From Armatimonadota bacterium (GTDB lineage: Bacteria > Armatimonadota > Fimbriimonadia > Fimbriimonadales > Fimbriimonadaceae): DNA of 64,000 nt. Each line of letters begins with the position of its first letter. The stretch's first letter is position 1. The position numbers and the translations under genes are program-made. The stretch lies in assembly GCA_018268355.1 (NCBI GenBank), contig JAFDWR010000001.1, forward strand, positions 353,797 through 417,796, given 5' to 3'. Under the pieces are notes generated by a model. The model was not told the DNA's origin and did not search any database. It worked only from the letters and a program-made list of their open reading frames with translations. Positions 9,210 through 17,834 of the stretch are shown one piece after another.

Positions 9210-10688
9210 TTAGAGTCCGTAGATCGCCCGGTACTTGGCGGTGATGCCCGTTAGGTAGTCGGTCGGGTCGAGCGGCTTGCCGGTGAGCTTGAGAACGAGC
9301 TCCTTCGGTGCGTAGCGGCAGCCGTGCTGGTACATGTTCTCGCGGAGCCAGCCGTGGATCGTCGCGAAGTCGCCCTTGGCCATGAGCTCGTGGACATTGC
9401 CGATCTCCTTCTCCATCGCATTCCAGATCTGGTAGCTGAGGACGTTGCCCATCGAGTAAGTGGGGAAGTAGCCGATTGAACCCATCGACCAATGGACGTC
9501 CTGCAGGCAGCCCTGCGCGTCGTTCGGCGGCGTGATGCCGAGATACTGCTGGTACTTCGCGTTCCAGGCCTCCGGCATGTCCTTCACCTCTAGCGCACCG
9601 GTGAGCACGTCGCATTCGATCTCAAACCGGATGAGGACGTGCATGTTGTAGGTCATCTCATCGGCTTCGACCCGGATGAGGCTCGGCTCAACCTTGTTGA
9701 TGCCTCGATAGAACGTGTCGAGGTCCTTGTTCGCGAGAACCGGGAAGGCCTGTTGCAGCTTCGGAAGGAAGATCGACCAGAATTCGCGGCTTCGACCGAC
9801 GAGGTTCTCCCAGGTTCGGCTCTGGCTCTCGTGGAGACCGAGCGAAACACCGCCCTGGAGGAACGTGCGATCGAACGAGGCAGGCGAGCCTTGCTCATAC
9901 ATGCCGTGGCCAGCTTCGTGGAGCGACCCGAAGATCGCCGAGCCAAGGTACGGCTTGTATCGAGTCGTGAGCCGGACGTCCCCGACGCCAAAGGTCGTGC
10001 AGAACGGGTGGGGTGCCTCGTCTTGTCGGCCCCGCTCAAAGTCAAAGCCGATCTCCTTGACGATCGTCTCCGTGAACTTGCGCTGGGTGGGAATGTCCCA
10101 CTCGCCATAAAGCCAGCTGTCGTCCACCTCGGGAAGCTCCTTGATCGCGAGGATCAGGGGCGCTTGTTCGGCCTTCAGCGCGTCGAACATGCGTCGGCAG
10201 TCGGCGGCGGTGGAACCCTCTTCGTACTGGTCGAGAAGTGCGTCGTAGATGTGGTCGGTGTAGCCGAGGAGTTCGGCTTCTTCCCGCGCGATCTCGAACA
10301 TCCGGCTCAGGGTCGGGACGAACGACTTGAAGTTGTTCGAAGCCCGGGCGGCCACCCACTCGTTGTGGGCAATCGAGCTCAGGCGGCTCTTTTCGGCGAC
10401 AAGCGAAGCGGGGAACTTGGTCGCAAGGTCAAAGCGTCGCTTGATGACGCGGAGTTCGGCTTGGTCGATGTCGGTTTCCGGGCTCGCGGCGTCGATAAGG
10501 GACTTCGTCTTGTCGTCCACAAAGAGCTCGTGGGCCATGCGCGAGAGACAGCTGGTGTGCTCGGCGCGCGACTCGCTGCCACCCTCGGGCATGTAAGTCT
10601 GTTGGTCCCAATCAAGAACCGTGATGGCGTTGTGAAGTGCATGAACATCAGCTAGCCGTAAGCGGAGTTGTTCGAGTGCGGTGGGCAT
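9210..10688 (-). CDS. Metallo-carboxypeptidase, M32 family (Taq carboxypeptidase type)
   Basis: A cytosolic zinc carboxypeptidase that removes C-terminal residues from peptides. The protein is 492 aa, normal for M32 (about 500). The zinc site HEAGH is at residues 257-261, followed by the family motif GMYEQG. Other family marks are WDQQTYMPEGG near residue 27, the HPF motif near 217 and the C-terminal YxTG-like stretch (DYLTGITAKY). Start ATG 10688 gives MPTALEQL with GGTAGG upstream; a TTG six codons earlier is possible. It stands alone on the minus strand between convergent and divergent neighbours. Confidence 0.95.
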   Translation of the reverse strand: MPTALEQLRLRLADVHALHNAITVLDWDQQTYMPEGGSESRAEHTSCLSRMAHELFVDDKTKSLIDAASPETDIDQAELRVIKRRFDLATKFPASLVAEKSRLSSIAHNEWVAARASNNFKSFVPTLSRMFEIAREEAELLGYTDHIYDALLDQYEEGSTAADCRRMFDALKAEQAPLILAIKELPEVDDSWLYGEWDIPTQRKFTETIVKEIGFDFERGRQDEAPHPFCTTFGVGDVRLTTRYKPYLGSAIFGSLHEAGHGMYEQGSPASFDRTFLQGGVSLGLHESQSRTWENLVGRSREFWSIFLPKLQQAFPVLANKDLDTFYRGINKVEPSLIRVEADEMTYNMHVLIRFEIECDVLTGALEVKDMPEAWNAKYQQYLGITPPNDAQGCLQDVHWSMGSIGYFPTYSMGNVLSYQIWNAMEKEIGNVHELMAKGDFATIHGWLRENMYQHGCRYAPKELVLKLTGKPLDPTDYLTGITAKYRAIYGL

Positions 10689-10794
10689 GTCCAGAAGCCT
10701 ACCCAACCGCTTCCTGGGATTCTTCTTGGGCCTATGGACTCAGAAAACTTTAACCCACGCAACGGAAGAGATTGAAAATCTGTAAGATAGGTCC

Positions 10795-11196
10795 ATGAGA
10801 CACGGAAATTTCAAAAAGCTCCCGTGGTCCGACCCGATCTCTGGCGAGGGTTTGTACGTCTCTGAGCTCACCAATGATTCGGGCGACGTCGTCATTCGGG
10901 GCAAGTTCGAGATCCCCGCGGTGGCGCGGCTGACCCCCGAACAGGTTCAGTTCATGGAGACCTTCCTGCGGTGCCGCGGGATGTACAACCAAGTGGAGGC
11001 CGAGCTGGGCATCAGCTACCCAACCGTGAAGTCGCGCCTGGAGGCACTCCTGAAGGCGCTCGACCTCGAGCCGATCAAGGAATCGCCCAAAAAGGAGCGA
11101 CGGGACGACCGAGCCAAGGAGATTCTCGACCAACTGGAACGTGGTGAACTTTCAGCCGAAGAGGCAAAGGCAAAGATGAAGGAGTTGAAGTTTTGA
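10795..11196 (+). CDS. DUF2089 family HTH protein
   Basis: A 133-aa protein. The central region (about residues 45-85) reads as a helix-turn-helix: LTPEQVQFMETFLRCRG, then MYNQVEAELGISYPTVKSRL, which is the DUF2089 signature. It is followed by a charged helical tail (ERGELSAEEAKAKMKEL). DUF2089 proteins are predicted transcription regulators, often paired with the membrane-stress-type DUF4097 gene, as here. Its stop overlaps the next gene's TTG start by 4 nt, so the two are translated together. Regulation of its own operon is a plausible inference. Confidence 0.85.
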   Translation: MRHGNFKKLPWSDPISGEGLYVSELTNDSGDVVIRGKFEIPAVARLTPEQVQFMETFLRCRGMYNQVEAELGISYPTVKSRLEALLKALDLEPIKESPKKERRDDRAKEILDQLERGELSAEEAKAKMKELKF

Positions 11197-12377
11197 AAGA
11201 GAGCATTGAACGAGTGTTGCGATTGGTCCAAGAAGGCAAGCTGTCGCCCGAGGACGGTGCCGAGCTGATCGACGCCATGAAGAGCCAGGCCGAACCCGCC
11301 GCGGGCGAGCCTGCCAGTGGAGCCGCCGAACCTGCAGCAGAAACAGAGACGGGCGGAGAGAAGAAGCTGACCTGGGAGTCGCTCATCGACTCCATCGAGA
11401 AGCTAGGCCGCGAGCTTTCGACCAGCGTGGACTGGAAGAAGGTCGGCGAACAAGCGCGAACGAGCGTTGAAAAGGCGGCTGAGTACGTTAAGGCGGGCGT
11501 CGAGAAGATCGGCAAGATCGACATCGACTTCAGCGGCCCCTATGAAGCCAAGACGGTCGAGCTCCCGCTCTCGTTGCCGGACGGCAAGACCCTGCGCATC
11601 GAGAACGCTCGCGGCTCGACGAAGGTGAGCGGAAAGCAGCCCCTCGGCACGGTGAAGGCAACCGCGAAGTTCCGCGGCGGAACTCCCGAGGAGCGCAAGG
11701 AGCGCGCCTCTCGGTTCACCTTGATGATGGAGGAGAGCGATGGCGCGATCACCCTTCGCCAGGCCGATGAGTCGAACGTCGAAGTGGAGTTCGAGATTGG
11801 TCTTTCCGGCGATGCGACGCTGGATGTTCGCGGTGAATCGGGCGCAATCCAGATCGAGGACCTCGGTGGGTCGTTCACCGTCCGCTCGCGGTCAGGTGCG
11901 GTGCGGATGAACCGCTGCCGCGGCAATGCCGAGCTCCAGAACACGAGCGGCAACATCAACCTCGTTGACCACGAAGGCGAATCGATCCAGCTTGAGAGCA
12001 AGACGGGAAGCGTCAATGCTGAACAGGTGAAGGGCGCGCTCGTCGTTCGCAACGCGAGCGGCAGCATCCACCTCGTCGGGGTGGAACCCTCGTCGCTCAA
12101 TGCGGAGACGGTGGCGGGTTCGATCCATGCCGAGCTCCTCGGCAACCTCGAGGGCGTGAATTCGCTGCGCAGCGTGAGCGGCTCGACCCACGTCAAGGTC
12201 AGCGATACCGCCAACTGCCGGGTGACGATGAACTCGCTGCGTGGTGGCGTCGAGAACGGCCTCACCCTCACCGATGAGCTCCGTCAGGACCGGCGCATCT
12301 CCGGTCAGCTTGGCGAAGGAAAGGGCACCCTCGACATCAGCTCGGTGACGGGCAGCGTCCACGTCGGCCCGCGCTAA
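11193..12377 (+). CDS. DUF4097 beta-repeat protein
   Basis: 394 aa. An N-terminal short helical module (VLRLVQEGKLSPEDGAELIDAM, SHOCT/bacterial-CAP-like) is followed by an Ala/Glu-rich linker. From about residue 200 come repeating beta units of the form G-x-V/I-x-L/V-x-S-x-S-G (IEDLGGSFTVRSRSGAV, ELQNTSGNINLVD, QLESKTGSVNAEQ, LVVRNASGSIHLVG) typical of the DUF4097 right-handed beta solenoid. No signal peptide or membrane segment is visible. It starts at a TTG overlapping the DUF2089 stop. The pair looks like a regulator-effector unit, with function unknown. Confidence 0.82.
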   Translation: MKESIERVLRLVQEGKLSPEDGAELIDAMKSQAEPAAGEPASGAAEPAAETETGGEKKLTWESLIDSIEKLGRELSTSVDWKKVGEQARTSVEKAAEYVKAGVEKIGKIDIDFSGPYEAKTVELPLSLPDGKTLRIENARGSTKVSGKQPLGTVKATAKFRGGTPEERKERASRFTLMMEESDGAITLRQADESNVEVEFEIGLSGDATLDVRGESGAIQIEDLGGSFTVRSRSGAVRMNRCRGNAELQNTSGNINLVDHEGESIQLESKTGSVNAEQVKGALVVRNASGSIHLVGVEPSSLNAETVAGSIHAELLGNLEGVNSLRSVSGSTHVKVSDTANCRVTMNSLRGGVENGLTLTDELRQDRRISGQLGEGKGTLDISSVTGSVHVGPR

Positions 12378-12390
12378 CGGTGGCCGATGA

Positions 12391-12424
12391 ATGTGGTCAA
12401 GGCCTTACCAGGTCTTGACCACAT
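12391..12424. repeat. 11-bp inverted repeat at convergent gene ends
   Basis: ATGTGGTCAAG is repeated inverted as CTTGACCACAT, with a short GC-extended loop between. It covers the 3' end of the GYF gene. There is no T-run, so it is at most a weak terminator or an mRNA 3'-end stem. Confidence 0.6.
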
Positions 12425-13913
12425 CAAACATCTCGGTGAACGGCGGGTTGGTCCCGCTCGATTCCACCACCGACGATGAGAGCGCCCAGAAGGTGCCGTT
12501 GTGGTTGAAGTAAACCACCGTCCGCTTTCGGCGGACGCCGTCAATCGTGACCTTGAAGTTCCAGATGATGCCGTTGCGATAGGCTTCGGCTCCGGTCCGG
12601 AAGAAGACGGCTTCGTACTTTCGCACCGCGAGCTTCTTGAGTCTGGCTTCCTCCGATTTCATCATCGAGACGGGGTCCTTTTCACCGACGATGCGCTCGA
12701 CGACGAAGCTTGCCTTGCCATCGGGACTCTTGAAGGTCGTGAATGCTCCTCCTTCTGAGTTCAGATCGTCCGAACGCGACCAGCCGGACGGATAGAGGAT
12801 GGGCTGGCCCTCCACGTCGATGCTCATCATGCCGCTTGAGGCCGTTCCGCCGCCCTTGGCATCGCCCATCGCGGGCGGGCTGGGATTAGGCGTTGCGGTG
12901 GGCGACGGGGTTGCTGATGGCGTCGGAGTCGGGGTGGTCGTGGGGGTTGGAGTCGGCGGAGCCGCGTCGCCGCGCCGGATACGCTCGTAGTTCGGGGCAT
13001 TCAGCTTGACGGCGGCGTCGGTGATCGACATCATCGAGGCGTATTCTTCGGGGGTGACTAACTTGGTGGAAGAGTCGACACGAGAGACGATCTTTTGGGT
13101 TCCAAACCAAGTGTTCGGATCGGTCAGGAGGATCGTGTTCGCGGGTTGCTCGATTGCCGTCACCGACATGCCCGCAAAGCCTTCGGTGAAGGCGATCTTG
13201 CCGCCGTTGGGATGGACAGAGTAGAGAAAAGTGGAGTTCTTGACGTAGGGCATCACCGCCGAGTCCCAGTTGAGGAGCGGCATGGTGTCGTCGTTGTCGG
13301 CAAGGTACATCTGGATGCCAACGTTCAGCTGCTTTAGGTTGGAAATTTCTTCTTTGGCGAGACGCTCTTCGTTCGAATCGACCGGCGTTCCGCTCGGCGT
13401 GGCCGAAGGTGAGCTGGCGACCGTAACCGCCGGTGCGGCAGGCTCGGGGCCCTTGCGGAAGGCGAACCAGTAGATCGCAAATCCAAGCCCAACCACGCCG
13501 AGCGCGCCGAGGACTCCAACCCACTCGGGCACCTTCTTCTTGGCGGCAGGTGCGGCGGATGCAGGGCCCTCGGGAGGTGCGATTGGCGCAGGTGCGCTCA
13601 CACTTGGCGCGGCAACCTGAGGCGGGACTACAGGCGGGGTAACAGGCTCAAGTGAGACGGGCGGCGGCGGCGCAACCTCCTCGACGGGAGGAACGACGGG
13701 CGCAACGATGGCCGGCGGAACCACGGCGGCAGAAACAGGAGGCGGCGCAGGAATCGCGGGAACGAGGTCGTTCACCGTGCCACGCCATCCGCCCACCGAG
13801 GCAATCAGCTGATCTCCCCGCGCAATGCGACCTTCCTCGAGCCACGCCTTGATCGCTTCCTCGCTGGCGGGGCCATAGGTGTCGCCGGAACTAACCTGAA
13901 CGTAATACTCCAT
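12405..13913 (-). CDS. GYF-domain membrane protein with prepilin-like and C-terminal domains
   Basis: 502 aa in several parts. Residues 1-55 are a GYF_2 domain (YYVQVSSGDTYGPASEEAI, GWRGTV). Then come a Pro/Val-rich linker, one membrane helix near 135-152, and an extracytoplasmic region. Residues about 185-310 (EISNLKQLNVGIQMYLADNDD, PANTILLTDPNTW) resemble the soluble part of DUF1559/H-X9-DG prepilin-like proteins. A Thr/Pro-rich linker follows, then a C-terminal domain of about 130 aa (ILYPSGWSR, FKSPDGKASFVVE, FFRTGAEAYRNG) seen in protein-lipid/stress proteins. The order suggests a membrane sensor or assembly factor. It is convergent with the DUF4097 gene. Confidence 0.75.
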   Translation of the reverse strand: MEYYVQVSSGDTYGPASEEAIKAWLEEGRIARGDQLIASVGGWRGTVNDLVPAIPAPPPVSAAVVPPAIVAPVVPPVEEVAPPPPVSLEPVTPPVVPPQVAAPSVSAPAPIAPPEGPASAAPAAKKKVPEWVGVLGALGVVGLGFAIYWFAFRKGPEPAAPAVTVASSPSATPSGTPVDSNEERLAKEEISNLKQLNVGIQMYLADNDDTMPLLNWDSAVMPYVKNSTFLYSVHPNGGKIAFTEGFAGMSVTAIEQPANTILLTDPNTWFGTQKIVSRVDSSTKLVTPEEYASMMSITDAAVKLNAPNYERIRRGDAAPPTPTPTTTPTPTPSATPSPTATPNPSPPAMGDAKGGGTASSGMMSIDVEGQPILYPSGWSRSDDLNSEGGAFTTFKSPDGKASFVVERIVGEKDPVSMMKSEEARLKKLAVRKYEAVFFRTGAEAYRNGIIWNFKVTIDGVRRKRTVVYFNHNGTFWALSSSVVESSGTNPPFTEMFDVVKTW

Positions 13914-13951
13914 CGTCTTTCGCCCAAGTATGGGGTTTTAGGAGCCGGTGG

Positions 13952-15262
13952 TCAACCCCCGGTGCGACTGCGAAGCACCGAGCGGCGCTTGCGATCCAGA
14001 GGGCTAAGCGGCACATTGGTTTCCTCACGGAGGCGAATTGCGGTCGACATGTGCTGGGCGGCAACTTCCTCGTCCTCCAGGGCCAGGCCGAGATATTCGT
14101 GGCCTATGACCTGCCAACTCATGATCTGGTGAGCCTCGGAGAGGTGCAGGAGCTTCGTGCCGATCTTGATTCCCTCCGGGCTTGGACCGAGGCAGTACAT
14201 TTCGACAAAGTCGCACGCAAGTTCGAGTCGCCAGCTCTTGTGCTCGATTGCTCCCTGCCTGGCCCGCGAGACTTCGACCATTGCTTCGTCGAAGAGGCCA
14301 AGGCTCATCATGTACATCGCGCGGTGTACGGACCGGAACGCCGCTTCGAGCTCGTCGCCTTGTCCATCGGCAGCCTCCTCGGCGGATCGAAGGTTCTTAA
14401 ACCCGGCTTCGGTCGCGCCCATGACCATCATCGCGGACCCCGCCGCATGCTTGAAGCGGGCTTTGGCGAGCGGATCCTTGATGTGCTGAGCAAACAGAAA
14501 GCCGTTCCGGGCGTGCTGGACTGACAGCTCAAAGTTGCCAAGGTTGTGGGCGCAGAGCGACAGGTAGTAAAGCGACTCGATGATGAGTTGGTGGTCCGAC
14601 TGGGCCTCGCCATGCTCCAGGCCCAGTTCGAGCTTTCGATAGGCTGATCGCTGTTGGCCGAGGTAGTTGAGGGTAAGGCCGTGGTGGTGGAGCCCCCATC
14701 CGAGCATCGGGTGAGTGTTGGGGGCTCTCGCGATGGCGTGGCGCAGGATGCGGTCGAGGTCGCGGGGGCGGAGCGACTGCGCGAGGTTCGGCGTGATGCG
14801 GACCAGCTCCAGCGTCTTGCCGGGGTCGGATTCAAGCGACCATTCGAGCACCTGGCGAAAGGCATCGGTGGGTCCTGCCGCTTCGCTGTGGTCGACGAGG
14901 TCTTCAGGTTGGAACTCCAGCCGCTCCGAGATGTCCTTGATGAAGTCGGGGTCGCCATAGACCTTGAGTGGCCCGAGGGTGATCTTCACGGTCTCGCGGT
15001 CGGTTTCGATGACTTCCACATCACCAAAGGCATCGCGGATGTGGGCGAGGGCTTGGCGAAGGTTCACCCGCTGCTTTTCGCCCGGCATTTCAGGCCAAAG
15101 AGCCTGGGCGAGTTCGGTTCGCTCGTGGCGATAGTCGGGGTGCGAAGCGATCATGCCGAAGAGAACTCCCGCCTTTCGCGTTTTGAAGCGAACGGCGTTC
15201 CCTTCCGGATCGCGAACGGTCACCTCCCCCTCAGCGTGCTGAACTTCCCACGGTTTTTCCAT
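13952..15262 (-). CDS. SARP-like transcription regulator: winged helix plus TPR
   Basis: 436 aa. Residues about 8-95 match the OmpR/SARP-type winged helix used in transcription activators: VTVRDPEGNAVRFKTRKAGVLFGMI, HPDYRHERTELAQALWP and KQRVNLRQALAHIRDAFGD. The rest is helical with TPR-like units (YYLSLCAHNLGNFELSVQHARNG, HEYLGLALEDEEVAAQHM) resembling the bacterial transcriptional-activation (BTAD) and TPR regions. No ATPase domain is present. The gene is divergent from a two-gene unit at 15330. A perfect dyad overlaps its start codon and is a candidate operator. The target genes are inferred, not shown. Confidence 0.8.
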   Translation of the reverse strand: MEKPWEVQHAEGEVTVRDPEGNAVRFKTRKAGVLFGMIASHPDYRHERTELAQALWPEMPGEKQRVNLRQALAHIRDAFGDVEVIETDRETVKITLGPLKVYGDPDFIKDISERLEFQPEDLVDHSEAAGPTDAFRQVLEWSLESDPGKTLELVRITPNLAQSLRPRDLDRILRHAIARAPNTHPMLGWGLHHHGLTLNYLGQQRSAYRKLELGLEHGEAQSDHQLIIESLYYLSLCAHNLGNFELSVQHARNGFLFAQHIKDPLAKARFKHAAGSAMMVMGATEAGFKNLRSAEEAADGQGDELEAAFRSVHRAMYMMSLGLFDEAMVEVSRARQGAIEHKSWRLELACDFVEMYCLGPSPEGIKIGTKLLHLSEAHQIMSWQVIGHEYLGLALEDEEVAAQHMSTAIRLREETNVPLSPLDRKRRSVLRSRTGG

Positions 15263-15285
15263 TACAAGCCCGATTCAGTGTAATG
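15260..15285. promoter_or_regulatory. Perfect 7-bp dyad over the SARP start, candidate operator
   Basis: CATTACA (15260-15266), 12 bases, then TGTAATG (15279-15285). It lies in the only divergent gap between the SARP-like regulator and the gene pair starting at 15330, and includes the regulator's start codon. Function as an operator is inference. Confidence 0.45.
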
Positions 15286-15329
15286 CAGTTGGGGATTCGA
15301 CCGTTAAAGCGTAAAATAGGAGATCAGCG

Positions 15330-15740
15330 ATGCACCCACAAAAGCGATTGCAAGATCACCCGGGCGCTTGGTTCGGAATGTCGATCCAAGAAGGGATCAG
15401 GATTGCCGAGAAGATCACCTTGAGCTTCGGCCTCGATAGCATTGAGGGCCTCGGTACGGATTCGGACGGAGATTTCACGGTCGACGGTGAATATGATCCT
15501 TCAACCGAAAGTGTGATGCTGGTGAGGCGTTATACCTATTCTCCTAAGAATCCCAGCCAGGTTGGCTATCCTTTCATCTATCGGGGCAAATGGGATGGGT
15601 ACTGCGTTCACGGAAGGTGGATGATGAGTACCAACCCCGGACTCGGAGGCGAGTTCGAAATGTGGCCCGAGCAAGAGTCGGAGTTTGAAGAACAGATGAA
15701 AGAATATTCTCAGCAAATGCGAGAAGCGGTGGCACGTTGA
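15330..15740 (+). CDS. Hypothetical protein, acidic
   Basis: 136 aa with no signal peptide and no membrane segment. It contains alternating beta-like stretches (GDFTVDGEYDPSTESVMLVRRYTY, then a glycine/tryptophan motif YRGKWDGYCVHGRWM) and ends in a Glu-rich helical tail (EEQMKEYSQQM). The pattern suggests a small single-domain beta sandwich, but no family is recognised. AGGAG precedes the ATG. The stop overlaps the TTG start of the next gene by 4 nt, so the two are translationally coupled. The pair is divergent from the SARP-like regulator and may be its target. Confidence 0.7.
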   Translation: MHPQKRLQDHPGAWFGMSIQEGIRIAEKITLSFGLDSIEGLGTDSDGDFTVDGEYDPSTESVMLVRRYTYSPKNPSQVGYPFIYRGKWDGYCVHGRWMMSTNPGLGGEFEMWPEQESEFEEQMKEYSQQMREAVAR

Positions 15741-16378
15741 AACGAGCCCTCATGATCAGCTTGGCCCTGCTCGTAACAGCAAGCGCATTTTCCCAGGAAC
15801 CTGAATCAAGGAAATTTGGAAAATCGAACACACAAATTCTGGCTATGGGTGCGGAGAAGTGGCTTGAGTACTTCTACAAGCGCTCGGGAGGAATGTCTAC
15901 AGGTGAGACCAACGAGGCACTCGATGCTTACCGAAGCGCGGTGGCTTGGAGAAATGACGGCCTAATGGCCAAGTCCGCCAAGTTGAAGGGTCTCGTCTTG
16001 CCGATGCGAGCACCGCTGCACAACCTGGTGAACGACTCGATGCAGCTCACCTACGTGATGTCCGGCGGAGGTTCGATGTATTCCAACATCGCCGCAAGCC
16101 TTCATGTCACTGCCGAAGAGATGCTCTACGATGTTCTCCGGTCCAAGACCTCGTCGAAGGTGATCTCCGATAAGGTTATCGATGCTCGAATGGCGAAGCT
16201 CATCTCGGGTGCACTGAAGGAACCGATCGAAGAGATGAAGAATCTGGCCAAGAATTCGGCCGCATCGGCGCCCAAGTCGTTGGCCGCAGTTCGCAAAGCC
16301 GCAAGCGGCTGGTCGAAGTCGCAACGTAACCTTCTCAGCGGGTTCCTCTTCAACCTGATTGACCCTGAACCCAGGTAG
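15737..16378 (+). CDS. Secreted hypothetical protein
   Basis: 213 aa starting at a TTG that overlaps the preceding stop. A clear Sec signal peptide (MKRALMISLALLVTASAFS-QE) is present. The mature part is mainly helical and rich in Lys/Ala/Ser, with YFYKRSGGMSTGETNEALDAYRSA and NDSMQLTYVM motifs. No enzyme motif or known family is seen. It probably works in the envelope or periplasm with the product of the coupled upstream gene. trpA follows after 13 bp but with its own start, so read-through into trpA is likely. Confidence 0.72.
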   Translation: MKRALMISLALLVTASAFSQEPESRKFGKSNTQILAMGAEKWLEYFYKRSGGMSTGETNEALDAYRSAVAWRNDGLMAKSAKLKGLVLPMRAPLHNLVNDSMQLTYVMSGGGSMYSNIAASLHVTAEEMLYDVLRSKTSSKVISDKVIDARMAKLISGALKEPIEEMKNLAKNSAASAPKSLAAVRKAASGWSKSQRNLLSGFLFNLIDPEPR

Positions 16379-16391
16379 TCTTCAACGACCT

Positions 16392-17186
16392 ATGTCGACG
16401 ATCCAAGCTGCCTTTTCTGCCTGCCACGAACGGGGAGAGAAGGCACTTGTTGTATTTGTCACCGCCGGTGATCCTGATCTTGCCGAGCTGCCCGGCATCC
16501 TGGAAGCGCTCGAAGAAGGCGGCGCGGATGTCATCGAGATCGGCCTCCCCTTTAGCGACCCCATCGCCGACGGCCCTTCGATTCAGGCCTCTTCCCAGCG
16601 CGCCTTGGACCGCGGAGTGCGGCCCCTAGATGCGCTGAAGGTCCTCGCGAGCGCGAAGGGCAAGGTGCCGAGGATCGTGATGGGCTACATCAACACCGTC
16701 CTTCAGCCCGGCCTCGAATCCTTTGCCGACCAAGCCCTGGCCGCGGGTGTATCGGGGTCGATCCTTTGTGACGTCACTCCGGAAGAAGCGGGCGACTGGA
16801 TTGACGTGAGCCGGAACAAGGGCCTCGATACCGTTTTTCTTGCCGCTCCGACGTCGACCGATGCCAGGCTCGACCTCGTTGTCGAGCGCGGTCGAGGCTT
16901 CATCTATGCCGTTTCGCGGACCGGCGTGACGGGCAAGGGGCAACAGACCTTCGTTGAAGCCCGCGAACTCGTTTCACGGCTGAGAAGCCGCACGGACCTG
17001 CCCATTGCGGTAGGTTTTGGCATCAGCAAGCCCGACGATGTCCGCGCGGTGTGCGAGTTCGCCGACGGCGCGGTGGTGGGGAGCTTGATCGTTGACTTCC
17101 TCGCCGAGCACTGGAAGGGCGGCGCGGGTAGGGAAGAGCTCGTCGCCATGGTCCGCGACCTCAAAGCGGCGACTAAAGCGGTCTAG
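16392..17186 (+). CDS. trpA: Tryptophan synthase alpha subunit
   Basis: It cleaves indole-3-glycerol phosphate to indole, which passes through a tunnel to TrpB. 264 aa, a TIM barrel of normal length. The catalytic residues sit at Glu49 (DVIEIGLPFSDP) and Asp60 (ADGP), the same numbers as in Salmonella TrpA. The phosphate-binding end (VGFGISKPDD, GAVVGSLIV) is intact. The start ATG 16392 gives MSTIQAAF; a start at 16359 would overlap the previous gene and adds nothing conserved. No other trp genes are nearby, so it is separated from a trp operon here. Confidence 0.96.
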   Translation: MSTIQAAFSACHERGEKALVVFVTAGDPDLAELPGILEALEEGGADVIEIGLPFSDPIADGPSIQASSQRALDRGVRPLDALKVLASAKGKVPRIVMGYINTVLQPGLESFADQALAAGVSGSILCDVTPEEAGDWIDVSRNKGLDTVFLAAPTSTDARLDLVVERGRGFIYAVSRTGVTGKGQQTFVEARELVSRLRSRTDLPIAVGFGISKPDDVRAVCEFADGAVVGSLIVDFLAEHWKGGAGREELVAMVRDLKAATKAV

Positions 17187-17237
17187 CTAACCTTTCGCAG
17201 TTTTCTTGCCAATAACCTAACTTGAGGCGATTCAAAC

Positions 17238-17834
17238 ATGAATCTTGAAGTTGGGCAATTGGTTACTGTCGTCGTGCACCGCGATGTGTGGGCGCGACTC
17301 TTTACCGCAGAAGTGGTTTCTAACGAGCCCATGCGGCTGAAGGTCTTTGTCGACGAAATCTCGGCCGTCCACGATGGCGACCAGGCGTTGATCCTCGCCG
17401 ACCGGTCAGAAAAGCCGGGCAAGGCGCGCACGTCGATCAAGCAGGCATTCCAAGATGGCGACCATCTGATGGTCAATGTCGAGAACCTGGAATGGGAGTC
17501 GGAAGACCGACGACGCTACAAGCGATTTGACCTTCGAATCCCGATCGAGATGTCGGTGGTCTATGAAGACGACGGCGATGTGAACATCAAGGTCGTTCAA
17601 GGAACCAGCCGCGACATCAGCCTCGGCGGTGCGTGGATTGAGATCGAGTCCCCGCTTCCGAAGGACACGCTGGTCGAATTCCGAACCTGGGTCGGACCAG
17701 GCAAGATGGTCCGCTGTCTTTCACTCGTTGTGCACTGCAGCGAAGAGCGCGGCGGTATGGGCATCGAGTTTGTGAACTACCTCGAGAACAGCCTCGAAAC
17801 GCTGGAAGAAGCGTTCAACGAACAAGCGGCCTAA
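17238..17834 (+). CDS. PilZ-domain c-di-GMP effector
   Basis: 198 aa. The N-terminal half (1-85) has a YcgR-like flagellar-brake fold appearance (GQLVTVVVHRDVWARLF, DGDHLMVNVE). The PilZ domain follows with both c-di-GMP motifs intact: RxxxR at Arg92-Arg96 (RYKRF) and DxSxxG at Asp126-Gly131 (DISLGG). This predicts binding of cyclic di-GMP and a role in motility, pili or surface behaviour. It stands alone. Its stop shares 4 nt with the convergent dapF stop. Confidence 0.9.
   Translation: MNLEVGQLVTVVVHRDVWARLFTAEVVSNEPMRLKVFVDEISAVHDGDQALILADRSEKPGKARTSIKQAFQDGDHLMVNVENLEWESEDRRRYKRFDLRIPIEMSVVYEDDGDVNIKVVQGTSRDISLGGAWIEIESPLPKDTLVEFRTWVGPGKMVRCLSLVVHCSEERGGMGIEFVNYLENSLETLEEAFNEQAA

Noticed and set aside
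9639-10655. 338-codon plus-strand frame antisense to the M32 carboxypeptidase
   Set aside because: A GC-rich frame shadow: it has no family motif, while the minus strand encodes a complete M32 enzyme with HEAGH.
12890-12965. Thr/Pro-coding tandem repeats as a DNA repeat element
   Set aside because: They encode a low-complexity linker between two domains of the GYF protein and show no sign of an independent repeat family.
15289-15317. TTGGGG-N17-TAAAAT as a promoter for the gene at 15330
   Set aside because: Spacing fits, but transcription would begin about 6 nt before the ATG, leaving the AGGAG ribosome site upstream of the RNA start. The two signals cannot both be used.
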